This document shows, piece after piece, positions 36,691 to 49,826 of a DNA stretch of 64,000 nucleotides. Source of the DNA: Geodermatophilus saharensis (GTDB lineage: Bacteria; Actinomycetota; Actinomycetes; Mycobacteriales; Geodermatophilaceae); NCBI RefSeq assembly GCF_900188205.1, contig NZ_FZOH01000001.1:654359-718358 (forward strand). The letters run 5' to 3'. The first letter of the stretch is position 1; each line of letters begins with the position of its first letter. The notes under the pieces were generated by a model that was not told the DNA's origin, did not search any database, and saw nothing but the letters and a program-made list of their open reading frames with translations. A program made the position numbers and the translations under genes.

Positions 36691-37224
36691 ATGGTCCGGG
36701 CGCTGGGGCTGCCGTTCGACCCGATCGAACGGGCCGGGGAGACCTGGGAGCAGCGCTTCGGGCCGGCGTCGGCGATGCGCGCCGCGACGTCGGTGTTCCG
36801 GGTGCAGCAGATCCTGCTCGCCCGCTTCGACGAGGTGCTCCGCCCGCACGGGCTGACCTTCGCCCGCTACGAGGTGCTGGTGCTGCTGACCTTCAGCCGC
36901 ACCGGGCAGCTGCCGCTCAAGGTCATCGGCAGCCGGCTGATGGTCCACCCGACCAGCGTCACCAACGCCATCGACCGGCTGGCCGCGGCCGGCTACGTCG
37001 ACCGCCGGCCCAACCCCGCCGACGGGCGCGGCGTCCTCGCCGGCATCACCGACCGCGGCCGCGCGGTGGTCGAGACGGCCACCGCGCAGCTCACCGCGCT
37101 CGACTTCGGGCTCGGCGACCTGCCCGACGCCGAGCAGGAGACGCTGTTCGCGCTGCTCCGGCGGGTGCGCCTGGGCGCCGGCGACGTCGCGGACGTCGAT
37201 CCGGCGCCGTCCGCCGAGGGCTGA
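36691..37224 (+). CDS. MarR-family transcriptional regulator
   Basis: 177 residues, dimeric winged-helix repressor. The HTH is GLTFARYEVLVLLTFSRTGQLPLKVIGSRLMVHPTSVTNAIDRLAAAGYVDRRPNPADGRGV, with the wing residues DGRG. N-terminal helices (residues 20-45) form the dimer interface. The neighbourhood is conserved with the Streptomyces epimerase-thiolase-meaB region, which also has a MarR gene nearby, so control of acyl-CoA metabolism is a fair guess but unproven. Confidence 0.9.
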   Translation: MVRALGLPFDPIERAGETWEQRFGPASAMRAATSVFRVQQILLARFDEVLRPHGLTFARYEVLVLLTFSRTGQLPLKVIGSRLMVHPTSVTNAIDRLAAAGYVDRRPNPADGRGVLAGITDRGRAVVETATAQLTALDFGLGDLPDAEQETLFALLRRVRLGAGDVADVDPAPSAEG

Positions 37225-37258
37225 CACCGCGCCGGCCCGCCGGTGGGATCATGGGGGC

Positions 37259-38230
37259 ATGCAGCCCACCCGTCCCGGACGCCCCGACCCGCGCGCGCAG
37301 GCCCAGCAGGCACAGCTGGCCGCCTCCCTGGCCGGGGCGGTCGACCTCGCCGCCGTGAAGGCGCGCTCGGAGGCCGCCGCGCGTGCCCAGGCGGCCCCGC
37401 CCCCGAGCGCCGCCACCCCCGCGGGTGCCCCGGGCTCGGCGGTCGTGGACGTCACCGAGGCCACCTTCCAGACCGAGGTCCTCGACCGCTCCTTCCAGGT
37501 GCCGGTCGTGCTCGACCTGTGGGCCGAGTGGTGCGGCCCGTGCAAGCAGCTCTCCCCGGTGCTCGAGCGGCTGGCCGCCGAGGGCGGCGGCTCGTGGGTG
37601 CTGGCCAAGGTCGACGTCGACGCCAACCCGGCACTGGCCCAGGGCCTGCGCGTGCAGGGCATCCCGGCGGTCAAGGCCGTCTGGCAGGGCCAGCTCGTCG
37701 CGGAGTTCACCGGCGCCATCCCCGAGGAGCAGGCCCGCCAGTTCGTCACCGAGCTGGTGCGCGCGACCACCGGCGGCGCGGTCCCCGGGGCCGGTCCCGA
37801 CGCCGAGGACGAGGGGATGGACGACCCCCGGCTCGACGCCGCCGAGGCCGCCCTCGACCGCGGTGACCTCGAGGCCGCCGAGGCCGCCTACGCCGCGATC
37901 CTCGAGACCGAGCCCGACCACCCGGTCGCGGGGCTGGCGCTGCGCCAGGTCCGGCTGATCCGCCGCGCCGAGGCCGCCGGCCCCGGTGCGGTCGCCGCCG
38001 CCGACGCCGCCCCCGACGACGTCGAGGCGCAGACCCGCGCCGCGGACTTCCAGCTGGGCACCGGCGACGTCGAGGGCGCGTTCACCCGCCTGGTCGACGT
38101 CGTCCGCCGGACCGCCGGTGACGACCGCGACCGCGCCCGCCAGCACCTGGTCGAGCTGTTCGACGTCGTCGGGCCCGAGGACCAGCGGGTCGTCGCCGCC
38201 CGCCGCCAGCTCATGGCCGCTCTGTACTGA
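37259..38230 (+). CDS. cnoX: Thioredoxin-TPR chaperedoxin, CnoX/YbbN-like
   Basis: 323 residues. A disordered N-terminal Ala/Pro/Gln region (1-60) leads to a thioredoxin domain (about 62-170) with the active site WAEWCGPCKQLSP and cis-proline GIPAVKA. A TPR-like helical domain follows (about 180-323, LDAAEAALDRGDLEAAEAAYAAIL). This layout matches CnoX, which protects GroEL substrates from oxidation; here the CxxC is intact (WCGPC), so redox activity is possible. Homologue of Rv1324. A post-stop element follows. Confidence 0.9.
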   Translation: MQPTRPGRPDPRAQAQQAQLAASLAGAVDLAAVKARSEAAARAQAAPPPSAATPAGAPGSAVVDVTEATFQTEVLDRSFQVPVVLDLWAEWCGPCKQLSPVLERLAAEGGGSWVLAKVDVDANPALAQGLRVQGIPAVKAVWQGQLVAEFTGAIPEEQARQFVTELVRATTGGAVPGAGPDAEDEGMDDPRLDAAEAALDRGDLEAAEAAYAAILETEPDHPVAGLALRQVRLIRRAEAAGPGAVAAADAAPDDVEAQTRAADFQLGTGDVEGAFTRLVDVVRRTAGDDRDRARQHLVELFDVVGPEDQRVVAARRQLMAALY

Positions 38231-38234
38231 CCAA

Positions 38235-38289
38235 GGACCCCCTCCTCCCCACCACTCGCTCCGCTCGCGGCGGTGCCCTGGAGGGGGCC
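38235..38289. terminator. Structured post-stop element, copy D (bidirectional)
   Basis: Outer stem GGACCCCCTCC (38235-38245) pairs with GGAGGGGGCC (38280-38289), one unpaired A; the core is ACCACTCGCTCCGCTCGCGG. It lies between the convergent cnoX and metallopeptidase genes. Confidence 0.75.
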
Positions 38290-38320
38290 GAACTGCGGCC
38301 GGTCCCTTCGGGGGAGCCCG

Positions 38321-39715
38321 TCACACTCCGACGTCGCAGGACCCCGCGCCGTTGACGAAACCGGCGCGGAACAGGTCGACCAGCTGGAACCCGGTCAGCT
38401 CGACGTCGGCGAGCACGTCGGGGTCGTTGCCGTAGGTCAGCAGGAACTGCACGCTCTCGTCGATGTCGCCGGGGGAGATCCGCACGCTGGTCAGCTGCTG
38501 GTTGTAGACCTGCGCGGCGTACCAGCCTGTCAGGCAGACCGCCGACTGCAGCGCGGCGGTGTCGTCGGTGGACAGGCCCAGCTGGTCGCGGGCGGCCAGC
38601 GCGTAGGGGATCGCCACCCCGGTGACGACGGCGAAGTCGCCGAGTTCGTAGGCCTGGTCGGCGAACCGCTCGTCGTAGGCCACCAGCCCGTCGCCGTCCC
38701 CGCCGTCGGGGCAGTAGACCAGCGCGACGTCGGCGGGGGCGCAACCCGGTGGGCTGGTGGTGCCCTCCAGCTGCGGCTCGGCGAACTGCGCGTCGAGCAC
38801 CTCGGTGAACGCGCGGCTCCAGAACTCCGGCAGCGAGCTCTCGATGAGGCTCAGGGTGTCGGGGAAGGAGGCGTTGCCGCCGGTGGCGAAGTCGGCGTCG
38901 CTGGTGAACTCGCCCTGGGTGAAGACCCGGTCGGGGCCGAAGTCGTCCCGGCAGGCCGTGGCGCCGTCGTCGAAGCCCTCCTGGAAGGCCGAGACGCGGT
39001 CGAAGTAGGAGCCGTGCGCCTGCTGCTCGCCGGTGCCGGTGCCCACCGGGTCGCGCAACAGGAAGTAGCCGCGCAGCAGCTGGTCGAGGTCGTCGGTGTC
39101 GATCGAGGAGAACTCGGCGTCGCCGGCGGCGACCCACGCCGTCCACGCGCCGGCCATGCAGTCGGCCTGCGTCTCGGTGGCGATCGAGGTCTGCGGGTAC
39201 CCGACGCGGGCCTGGACGGCGTGGCCGTACTCGTGCGCCATCACCAGCTGCGGCAGGACCTCGCCGTACCGCGCGGCGAGCTCGCCGAGGAAGGCCCGGT
39301 CGTAGCTGATGGAGTCGGAGTTGGGCGCCTCCTGCGAGGAGCAGTAGAAGGCGTTGTTCTCCAGCTCCCGCGGGTCGGTGCCGCAGCCGATGCCGTCGGG
39401 GTAGAGCGAGGGGTCGACGTCGTCGGGGTCGACGCTGAAGTAGCCGCCGGTCAGCGGCGGGAACTGCTGCCCGTAGACGTCGGGGAAGCTCTCCGACCAG
39501 AAGGTCTGCAGGTCGGCCAGCGCGTTGCGGGCGAGGGTGTCGATCGGCCCGTCGGTGGCGCCGACGATCCGCAGCGTCCCGTCGTCGACCGACTGGGTGG
39601 GCATCCCCTGGGAGCGGGGGGTGCCGACGACGACGAACGAGCACGCCGACGTCACGAGGACGCCGAGGGTCAGCAGCGCGGCGAGGGCGCCCCGGGCGCG
39701 CACGGTGTGGCTCAT
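38321..39715 (-). CDS. Neutral zinc metallopeptidase lipoprotein (paralogue 1)
   Basis: 464 residues. Signal peptide with lipobox TSAC (Cys 25). The zinc site HEYGH is at residues 161-165, followed by TETQADCMAGAW, in which the Glu is the third ligand, as in the YpfJ-type putative neutral zinc metallopeptidase family. Six or more further cysteines suggest disulfides outside the membrane. Substrate unknown. It is a paralogue of the next gene upstream (same strand, 48-base gap), with shared blocks such as FDRxSAF and SAVCLTGWY. Confidence 0.88.
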   Translation of the reverse strand: MSHTVRARGALAALLTLGVLVTSACSFVVVGTPRSQGMPTQSVDDGTLRIVGATDGPIDTLARNALADLQTFWSESFPDVYGQQFPPLTGGYFSVDPDDVDPSLYPDGIGCGTDPRELENNAFYCSSQEAPNSDSISYDRAFLGELAARYGEVLPQLVMAHEYGHAVQARVGYPQTSIATETQADCMAGAWTAWVAAGDAEFSSIDTDDLDQLLRGYFLLRDPVGTGTGEQQAHGSYFDRVSAFQEGFDDGATACRDDFGPDRVFTQGEFTSDADFATGGNASFPDTLSLIESSLPEFWSRAFTEVLDAQFAEPQLEGTTSPPGCAPADVALVYCPDGGDGDGLVAYDERFADQAYELGDFAVVTGVAIPYALAARDQLGLSTDDTAALQSAVCLTGWYAAQVYNQQLTSVRISPGDIDESVQFLLTYGNDPDVLADVELTGFQLVDLFRAGFVNGAGSCDVGV

Positions 39716-39763
39716 CGGAGCCGCTCTACCCGGCTGGTGACGTGCTGGAACGGCCTCCCCTCG

Positions 39764-41149
39764 TCAGAGGCCGATGTCGCAGCCGACGCCGCCGTTGAGG
39801 AAGCCGTTGCGGAAGGCGTCGACCATCTCGAAGCCCGACAGCTCGGTGTTGGGGAAGACCCCGTCCTCCTGCCCGTAGGTGAGCAGGAAGATCGCCGCCT
39901 CGTCGACGTCGCCGGGGGAGAGGCTGCCGAGCTGGTCGAAGTCGCCGGTCCAGAACCGGGCGGTGTACCAGCCGGTCAGGCACACCGCGGAGGAGATGGC
40001 CGCGGCGTCGTCGATGGGCAGGCCGAGCTGGGCGCGCGCGGCCTGGGCGTAGGCGACGGAGATGGCCGAGGCGACGGCGAAGTCGCCGATGTCGTCGTAG
40101 GCCGACCCGAGCAGCTCGGCGTCGAGGTAGACGGTGTCGTCGGCCTCGCAGTAGCCCAGGTCGCGGTTCTCCGCGCCCATGTCGCCGCAGTCGGGGGCGT
40201 CGCCCTCGAAGGTCTCGATCGCCGGCTCGGTGAACTGCGCGCCCAGGCCCGGGAACACCGACTGGTAGAACGCCGGCAGGGTGGTGGCGACCAGGTCGAC
40301 GATCTCGTCGGCGGGCAGGTTGCCGGCGTTGTCGAGGTCCTCCTCGGTGGTGAACTCGGTGGCGGTGAAGAGCCGGTCCTCGGTGAAGTCGTCGCGGCAC
40401 GAGCCCACGCCGCTCTCGTAGCCGGCGTAGAAGGCCGACATCCGGTCGAAGCCGGAGCCGTGCGCCCGCTGGTCGTCGGGGTCGGTGCCGACCGGGTCGC
40501 GCAGGCCGATGACCCCGAGGACGACCTGGTCCAGCTCGGCGGCGCGCAGCGCGATGTGGTCGGCGTTGCCGTCGATCACCCAGCGGGTGAAGGCGCCGGC
40601 CAGGCAGTCGGCCTGCGTCTCGACGACGATCGTCGAGTCGGCGAAGCCGAACCGGCCCTGCATCGCGTGCCCGATCTCGTGGGCCATGACCGCCGGGCCG
40701 AGGTAGGGCCCGTAGGCGTCGCTGAGCTGCTGCAGCAGCGCGCGGTCGTAGGCGACGACGTCGCAGTTGGGGTCGTAGTGGGCGTTGTTGGCCACGCCCT
40801 CGGGGTCCTCGGGCGCGCGAGCACAGCCGATCCCGGTGTCCGGGTAGGCCGACTCGTCGATGTTCGTGGAGTCGACGGAGAAGTAGCCGCCGGTGATCGG
40901 CTGGTACTCCTCGCCGAAGTACTCGGGGTAGGCCTGCGACCAGAAGGTGTCCAGGTCGGCGAGGGCGTTGCGCGCGAGCCGGTCGGCCTCGGTGTCGGCG
41001 ACGCCGGTGATCGGGAAGTCCGCGGAGGTGACGTCGACCGGCACGTCCGGGCCGCGGGACGCGGTGCCGGAGACGGTGCTCGTGCAGCCGGTGAGCAGCA
41101 CGCTGCCCGCCGCTGCCGCGACGACGACGCGGCGCAGGACATGCCTCAT
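39764..41149 (-). CDS. Neutral zinc metallopeptidase lipoprotein (paralogue 2)
   Basis: 461 residues. Signal peptide with lipobox LLTGC (Cys 22). Zinc motif HEIGH at residues 157-161 and VETQADCLAGAFTRW supply the catalytic residues. Shares most blocks with paralogue 1 (PITGGYFSVD, GSGFDRMSAFYAGYE, AVCLTGWYTA), so the pair arose by tandem duplication. ATG 41149 starts a proper signal peptide (MRHVLRRVVVAAAAG); an in-frame upstream start would add 24 residues that mask it. Confidence 0.88.
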   Translation of the reverse strand: MRHVLRRVVVAAAAGSVLLTGCTSTVSGTASRGPDVPVDVTSADFPITGVADTEADRLARNALADLDTFWSQAYPEYFGEEYQPITGGYFSVDSTNIDESAYPDTGIGCARAPEDPEGVANNAHYDPNCDVVAYDRALLQQLSDAYGPYLGPAVMAHEIGHAMQGRFGFADSTIVVETQADCLAGAFTRWVIDGNADHIALRAAELDQVVLGVIGLRDPVGTDPDDQRAHGSGFDRMSAFYAGYESGVGSCRDDFTEDRLFTATEFTTEEDLDNAGNLPADEIVDLVATTLPAFYQSVFPGLGAQFTEPAIETFEGDAPDCGDMGAENRDLGYCEADDTVYLDAELLGSAYDDIGDFAVASAISVAYAQAARAQLGLPIDDAAAISSAVCLTGWYTARFWTGDFDQLGSLSPGDVDEAAIFLLTYGQEDGVFPNTELSGFEMVDAFRNGFLNGGVGCDIGL

Positions 41150-41288
41150 GGAGCTGGTGTTCCTTCTCTGCCGGGGTGCCGGCACCCGGGGAACGGGTGC
41201 CCGTGGACCGGTCCGCGCCACCGGGGGCGGCGCGGAGCCGGGCCATGATGCACGGGCGGGGCAGGGGGCGGAACAGATCTGCGCACGG

Positions 41289-41330
41289 CGACGGCCGGGC
41301 CACTCCGGAGGAGGAGCGGCCCGGCCGTCG
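41289..41330 (-). terminator. Hairpin terminator after glgB
   Basis: A 13-bp stem (41289-41301 with 41318-41330) with a 16-base loop begins 8 bases after the glgB stop on the reverse strand. Confidence 0.65.
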
Positions 41331-41338
41331 GCGGGGGG

Positions 41339-44218
41339 TCAGCCCTCGTGCAGGAGCCAGACGGTGCCCAGCGGCGGAGCGGACACGGTGGCCGAGAACG
41401 GCTGGCCGTGCCAGGACTCCTCGACGGCGTCGACGCCGCCGTAGTTGCCGACACCGGAGCCGCCGTAGCCCTCGGCGTCGGTGTTGAGCACCTCCCGCCA
41501 GCGGCCGCCGCGGGGCAGGCCGATGCGGTAGCCGTGGTGCGGGGTGCCGGAAAAGTTGCAGACGACGGCCAGCGCCTGGCCGGCGGTCTGCCCGCCCTCC
41601 GGGGTCCCGCCGCCGGCGCCGGACTCGGCCGCCTGGGTGGGCGTGGGGACGTCGGCCACCTTCGGCGTGCCGTAGCGCAGGAAGGTGAGGACGTTGCCGG
41701 ACGCGTCGTTGGCGTCGATCCACTGGAACCCGGCCGGGTCGACGTCGAGGGACCACAGCGCCGCGATCTCGCGGTAGCGGGCGTTGAGGTCGGTGACCAG
41801 CTGCAGCACGCCGCGGTGGGCGGGGTCGTCGAGGTGCCACCAGTCCAGCGAGCGGCTCTCGGCCCACTCGCCGTCCTGGGCGAACTCCGAGCCCATGAAC
41901 AGCAGCTGCTTGCCGGGGTGGGCCCACATGTAGGCCAGGAAGCCGCGGACGCCGGCCAGCTGCTGCCACCGGTCGCCGGGCATCTTCCGCAGCAGCGAGC
42001 CCTTGCCGTAGACGACCTCGTCGTGGCTGATCGGCAGCACGTAGTTCTCGGAGTAGGCGTACATCATCGAGAACGTCAGCTGGTTGTGGTGGTAGCTGCG
42101 GTGCACCGGCTGCCGGGAGACGTAGGACAGCGAGTCGTGCATCCAGCCCATGTTCCACTTGAACCCGAAGCCCAGGCCGCCCAGGTGGGTGGGCCGGGTG
42201 ACACCGGGCCAGGCGGTGGACTCCTCGGCGATGGTGACCACGCCCGGCACCTCGCGGTAGACGGTCGCGTTGACCTCCTGGAGGAACGACACCGCCTCGA
42301 GGTTCTCCCGCCCGCCGTACTGGTTGGGCACCCACTCGCCGTCCTCGCGCGAGTAGTCGAGGTAGAGCATCGAGGCGACGGCGTCGACCCGCAGCCCGTC
42401 GATGTGGAACTCCTGGCACCAGAACAGCGCGTTGGCGACGAGGAAGTTGCGCACCTCGGTGCGGCCGAAGTTGAACACGAAGGTGCCCCAGTCCGGCTGC
42501 TCGCCGCGGCGGGGGTCGTCGTGCTCGTAGAGGGCGGTGCCGTCGAAGCGGCCCAGCGCCCAGGCGTCCTTCGGGAAGTGCGCCGGCACCCAGTCGACGA
42601 TGATCCCGAGACCGGCCTGGTGGGCCCGGTCCACGAGGTAGCGCAGGTCGTCGGGGTGGCCGAAGCGCGAGGTCGGGGCGTAGTAGCTGGTGACCTGGTA
42701 GCCCCAGGAGCCGCCGAAGGGGTGCTCGGCGACCGGCAGGAACTCCAGGTGGGTGAACCCGGCGGCGACGGCGTAGTCGACGAGCTCGTCGGCCAGCTGC
42801 CGGTAGGACAGCCCCTGCCGCCAGGAGCCCAGGTGCACCTCGTAGATGCTCATCGGCCGCTCGTGCCAGCCGCCGCGCGCGCGCTCGGCCAGCCACGCGT
42901 CGTCGTTCCACTCGTAGCTGGACTCGGTGACGACCGAGGCGTTGTGCGGCGGCACCTCGGTGGCGAAGGCCATCGGGTCGGACTTCTCCCGCCACACGCC
43001 GTCGGCGCCGAGCACGTGGAAGCGGTAGCGGCTCCCGACCCGGACGCCCGGGACGAAGATCTCCCAGACGCCGATCGACCCGAGCTGGCGCATCGGGTAG
43101 AGCCGGGCCTCCCAGTAGTCGAAGTCGCCGGTGACCTTCACGCCCTGCGCATTGGGCGCCCACACCGCGAAGGAGACGCCCTCGACGGTGCCGCGCGGGG
43201 TGTCGTAGCGGCGCACGTGGGCGCCGAGCACGTCCCACAGCCGCTCGTGCCGGCCCTCGCCCACCAGGTAGCGGTCGAGCTCGCCGAGCGTGGGCAGCCA
43301 CCGGTAGGGGTCGTCGACGGGGAAGGTGTCCGCGCCGTAGGCCACCTCGAGCCGGTAGTCGCCGGGCTGCGCCGGGAGCCGGGCCTCGAAGATGCCGCGC
43401 GGGTGGATCTGGCGGGCATCGTGGCGGGCGCCGTCCTCGGCGACGACGACCACGCCGGACGCGTCGGGCCGCAGTGCGCGCACGACCCAGCCGTCGCCGG
43501 AGGGGTGGGCGCCGAGGACGCGGTGCGGGTCGCGTGACCAGCCGTCGACGATGGCGCGCAGGTCCTCCTCGGACACGGCGTCGGCCGGGACCGCGGTGCC
43601 CTCGCCGCCGGCGCCGGAGGCCGGCCCGCCGTCGGGACCCGTGCCGGTCCCGGCGTCCTCGCCGGGTGCCTGCGGCGCCATCGGCTGCGCCGCGTCGGGC
43701 TCCGCCGCGGGCGCGCCCGTGGGCGAGCCGGGCTCGGCGATCGGCGCGGGGGCGACGACCGGTGCGGTCGTGCCGCCCTGCTCGGCGACGACGTCGGCGG
43801 CGGGCACGGCCGCGGTGTCGGCCGCGGTCCGCTTCGCGGGGGTCCGCTTGCGGGTGGCCTTCACCGGCGCCTCGCCCTCGGCGGCCTTCTTCGCGGTCCG
43901 CTTCGCCGTCTTCCGCGGGGCGGCGGGCTCGGCGGCGCCGTCCCCGTCGGCGACCGCGGCCGCCGTCGCGGCAGGCGTCGCCGCAGCCGTCGCCTTCCTG
44001 GCCGGGGCCTTCTTCGCCGGTGCCTTCTTGGCCGCGGCCTTCTTCGCCGGTGCCCGCTCGGCCGGGCCCGCGTTCACGACCGGCTCGCTCTCGGCCGCCT
44101 GGGCCTGCGCGGCCCGCTCGTCGACCACCCGCTGCAGCTCCTCCTTGGAGGCCGGCGCCTCGGCGGTCTCGTGGGCGGTGGGCGTGCCGGGAGGGGGTGT
44201 CGAGTCGCTCGTCGTCAT
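41339..44218 (-). CDS. glgB: 1,4-alpha-glucan branching enzyme with basic N-terminal extension
   Basis: Makes alpha-1,6 branches in glycogen or the GlgE alpha-glucan. 959 residues. The family part begins near residue 217 ([24 protein letters not shown]) and has the normal ~740 residues: early-set domain, GH13 barrel with [40 protein letters not shown] (nucleophile Asp), IAEESTAWP (acid Glu) and [13 protein letters not shown]. Residues 1-216 are extra: a Lys/Ala/Pro tract (57-131; [24 protein letters not shown]) like histone H1 or HupB tails, then an acidic Pro/Gly linker. Last gene of glgE-treS-mak-glgB. Confidence 0.95.
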   Translation of the reverse strand: MTTSDSTPPPGTPTAHETAEAPASKEELQRVVDERAAQAQAAESEPVVNAGPAERAPAKKAAAKKAPAKKAPARKATAAATPAATAAAVADGDGAAEPAAPRKTAKRTAKKAAEGEAPVKATRKRTPAKRTAADTAAVPAADVVAEQGGTTAPVVAPAPIAEPGSPTGAPAAEPDAAQPMAPQAPGEDAGTGTGPDGGPASGAGGEGTAVPADAVSEEDLRAIVDGWSRDPHRVLGAHPSGDGWVVRALRPDASGVVVVAEDGARHDARQIHPRGIFEARLPAQPGDYRLEVAYGADTFPVDDPYRWLPTLGELDRYLVGEGRHERLWDVLGAHVRRYDTPRGTVEGVSFAVWAPNAQGVKVTGDFDYWEARLYPMRQLGSIGVWEIFVPGVRVGSRYRFHVLGADGVWREKSDPMAFATEVPPHNASVVTESSYEWNDDAWLAERARGGWHERPMSIYEVHLGSWRQGLSYRQLADELVDYAVAAGFTHLEFLPVAEHPFGGSWGYQVTSYYAPTSRFGHPDDLRYLVDRAHQAGLGIIVDWVPAHFPKDAWALGRFDGTALYEHDDPRRGEQPDWGTFVFNFGRTEVRNFLVANALFWCQEFHIDGLRVDAVASMLYLDYSREDGEWVPNQYGGRENLEAVSFLQEVNATVYREVPGVVTIAEESTAWPGVTRPTHLGGLGFGFKWNMGWMHDSLSYVSRQPVHRSYHHNQLTFSMMYAYSENYVLPISHDEVVYGKGSLLRKMPGDRWQQLAGVRGFLAYMWAHPGKQLLFMGSEFAQDGEWAESRSLDWWHLDDPAHRGVLQLVTDLNARYREIAALWSLDVDPAGFQWIDANDASGNVLTFLRYGTPKVADVPTPTQAAESGAGGGTPEGGQTAGQALAVVCNFSGTPHHGYRIGLPRGGRWREVLNTDAEGYGGSGVGNYGGVDAVEESWHGQPFSATVSAPPLGTVWLLHEG

Positions 44219-44342
44219 CGTCGCTTGCCGTCCTCTGCCGTCGTCTGGTGCCGTCGTCTCGTCTGCGTGCTGGGTCTCTCCGGGCGGTGCGCCGTGCGGT
44301 GGAGCCGTGCCGGTGGCCGTGCGGTCGCCCCGGGGCGGGCGT

Positions 44343-45742
44343 TCAGGACTCCCCGGCGGTGAGCCGGGACAGCGACTGCAGCGGGATCATGAGCCAGTTC
44401 GGCCGGTTGCGCGCCTCGTAGACGCACTCGTAGACCGCCTTGTCCGCCTCGAAGGCGCGCAGGAGGGGGGAGTCCCCGCACGGGTCCATCCCGCTCGCCG
44501 CCGAGTAGCCGGAGCAGAATGCGCCGCGGTTGCGCACTGCCCACTCCTGCGCCCGGTACGCGCGCTGGGCGTCGTCGGGTTGCTCCACGAGCATGTGACG
44601 TGCGGCGTAGTCGAAGCTGCGGAGCATGCCGGCGACGTCGCGCAGCGGGCTGTCGAGCTGCCGGCGCTCGGCCAGCGGGCGGGCCGGCTCGCCCTCGAAG
44701 TCGAGCACCACCCAGCCGGTCGCCGTCCGCAGCACCTGGCCGAGGTGGAGGTCGCCGTGCACCCGGTGGCGCAGCACCTCCTCGGGGCTGTCGGCGACGG
44801 CGGCGTACACCTTCCGCAGGGCCGCGAGGTGCTCCTCCAGCTGCGGGACGACGCCCAGCGCCGCCTCCAGCCGCTCGGTCATGCCCCGGGCGGTCGCGGT
44901 GAACCACTCGCGGTCGGCCGGCGCGGTCGGCAGCACCCGCGCGAGGTCGGCGTGCACCGACGCGGTGGCCGCGCCGAGCCGCTCGCTGTCCGCGGCGAAG
45001 TCCCCGCCCACCTCGTCGGCGTGCAGGTCGCCCTCGGCGTAGAGGTCGCGGACGCTGGCCGTGGCCAGCCGCCACCCGTCGCTCGCGCCCCGGACGAAGG
45101 TCTGCAGCATCGCCACCGTGGCGGGCTCGGCCGACGGGTCGGGGTCGTCGATCTCGACGTACCCCAGCAGCGGGGCGATGTGCGGGTTCTCCGTGCGCCG
45201 CAGCGCCTCGCCGATCTCCACGTCGGGGTTGAGCCCGGGCTCGAGCCGGCGGAACAGCTTGAAGATGGCGTCCTGCCCGTAGACGAGCGAGGTGTTGCTC
45301 TGCTCGGTGGACACGATGTCGCCGGGCACGCCCTCGGGGATCGGCGCGGGGTCGGTCTGGCTGCCGGCCGGGTGGAAGTGCATCGGCCCGACCGTGGCGG
45401 CGGCCGCCAGCTGGGTCAGCCACGGCGTCGTCGCGTCGCGGTCGCGCATCGCGTCGTAGGCGTAGTTCTCCCGGTCGGCGCCCTCGGCGTCCTTGGCCGG
45501 CACCGCCCCGATGAACGCGGCGTTGAGGTCCTCCTCGGGGTGCGCGCGCCAGGACAGCGGCACGAGGTAGGTCTCGACGGCGCCGTCGGTGTAGGTGACG
45601 CGCACCCGGTGCACCGAGAGCACCGGCTCGGCGCGGGAGAGGAAGAAGCCCTCCTCGCTGACGTCGGCCCACTCCCGGCCCTTGCCGCCGAACCACCGCT
45701 GGTGCGGCATCCAGTCCCGCAGCACCTCGGCCAGGGCCGTGC

Positions 45743-45746
<4 letters not shown>
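44343..45746 (-). CDS. mak: Maltokinase
   Basis: Phosphorylates maltose with ATP to maltose-1-phosphate, the donor for GlgE. 467 residues, aminoglycoside-phosphotransferase-like fold. Catalytic loop [11 protein letters not shown] and metal site [10 protein letters not shown] are clear; the N-terminal cap domain has WFGGKGRE typical of Pep2/Mak. Its ATG overlaps the treS stop (ATGA), so the two are translationally coupled; in many actinobacteria they are fused or form a complex. Confidence 0.95.
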
Positions 45747-47596
<1,850 letters not shown>

Positions 47597-47645
47597 CGGT
47601 GCGGGTCGTCCTCGCGTGTGGGTGGTCCGGGGGTGGGGCGGGCGG

Positions 47646-49673
<2,028 letters not shown>

Positions 49674-49681
49674 CCCGGCCA

Positions 49682-49687
49682 CGCTAT
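49682..49687 (-). promoter_or_regulatory. -10 box, leaderless arrangement, glgE operon
   Basis: TAGCGT on the reverse strand, 8 bases before ATG 49673; no ribosome binding site between. Confidence 0.5.
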
Positions 49688-49814
49688 CCACCGCGGGGGT
49701 CGCCCACACCTCGGCCGCCGGGGCGGGGGAGCGGACCGCGCGGAGCCGGAACCGGGAGGGTGAGACGGGGGTGGGACGCACCGGAGCCGACCTGTCCCGT
49801 CCCGCGTCGCTGGC

Positions 49815-49820
49815 TAGGCT
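49815..49820 (+). promoter_or_regulatory. -10 box, leaderless arrangement, glgP
   Basis: TAGGCT, 6 bases before GTG 49827; no ribosome binding site between. Confidence 0.5.
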
Positions 49821-49826
49821 CCCCGC

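Noticed and set aside
38273-41248. A 991-codon forward frame opposite the metallopeptidases
   Set aside because: Val/Gly/Glu-rich shadow of two reverse-strand genes with signal peptides and HExxH motifs.
39726-43301. An 1191-codon reverse open frame across the metallopeptidase and glgB genes
   Set aside because: It runs out of frame across two well-supported genes and translates to Arg/Pro/Gly-rich sequence with no motif.
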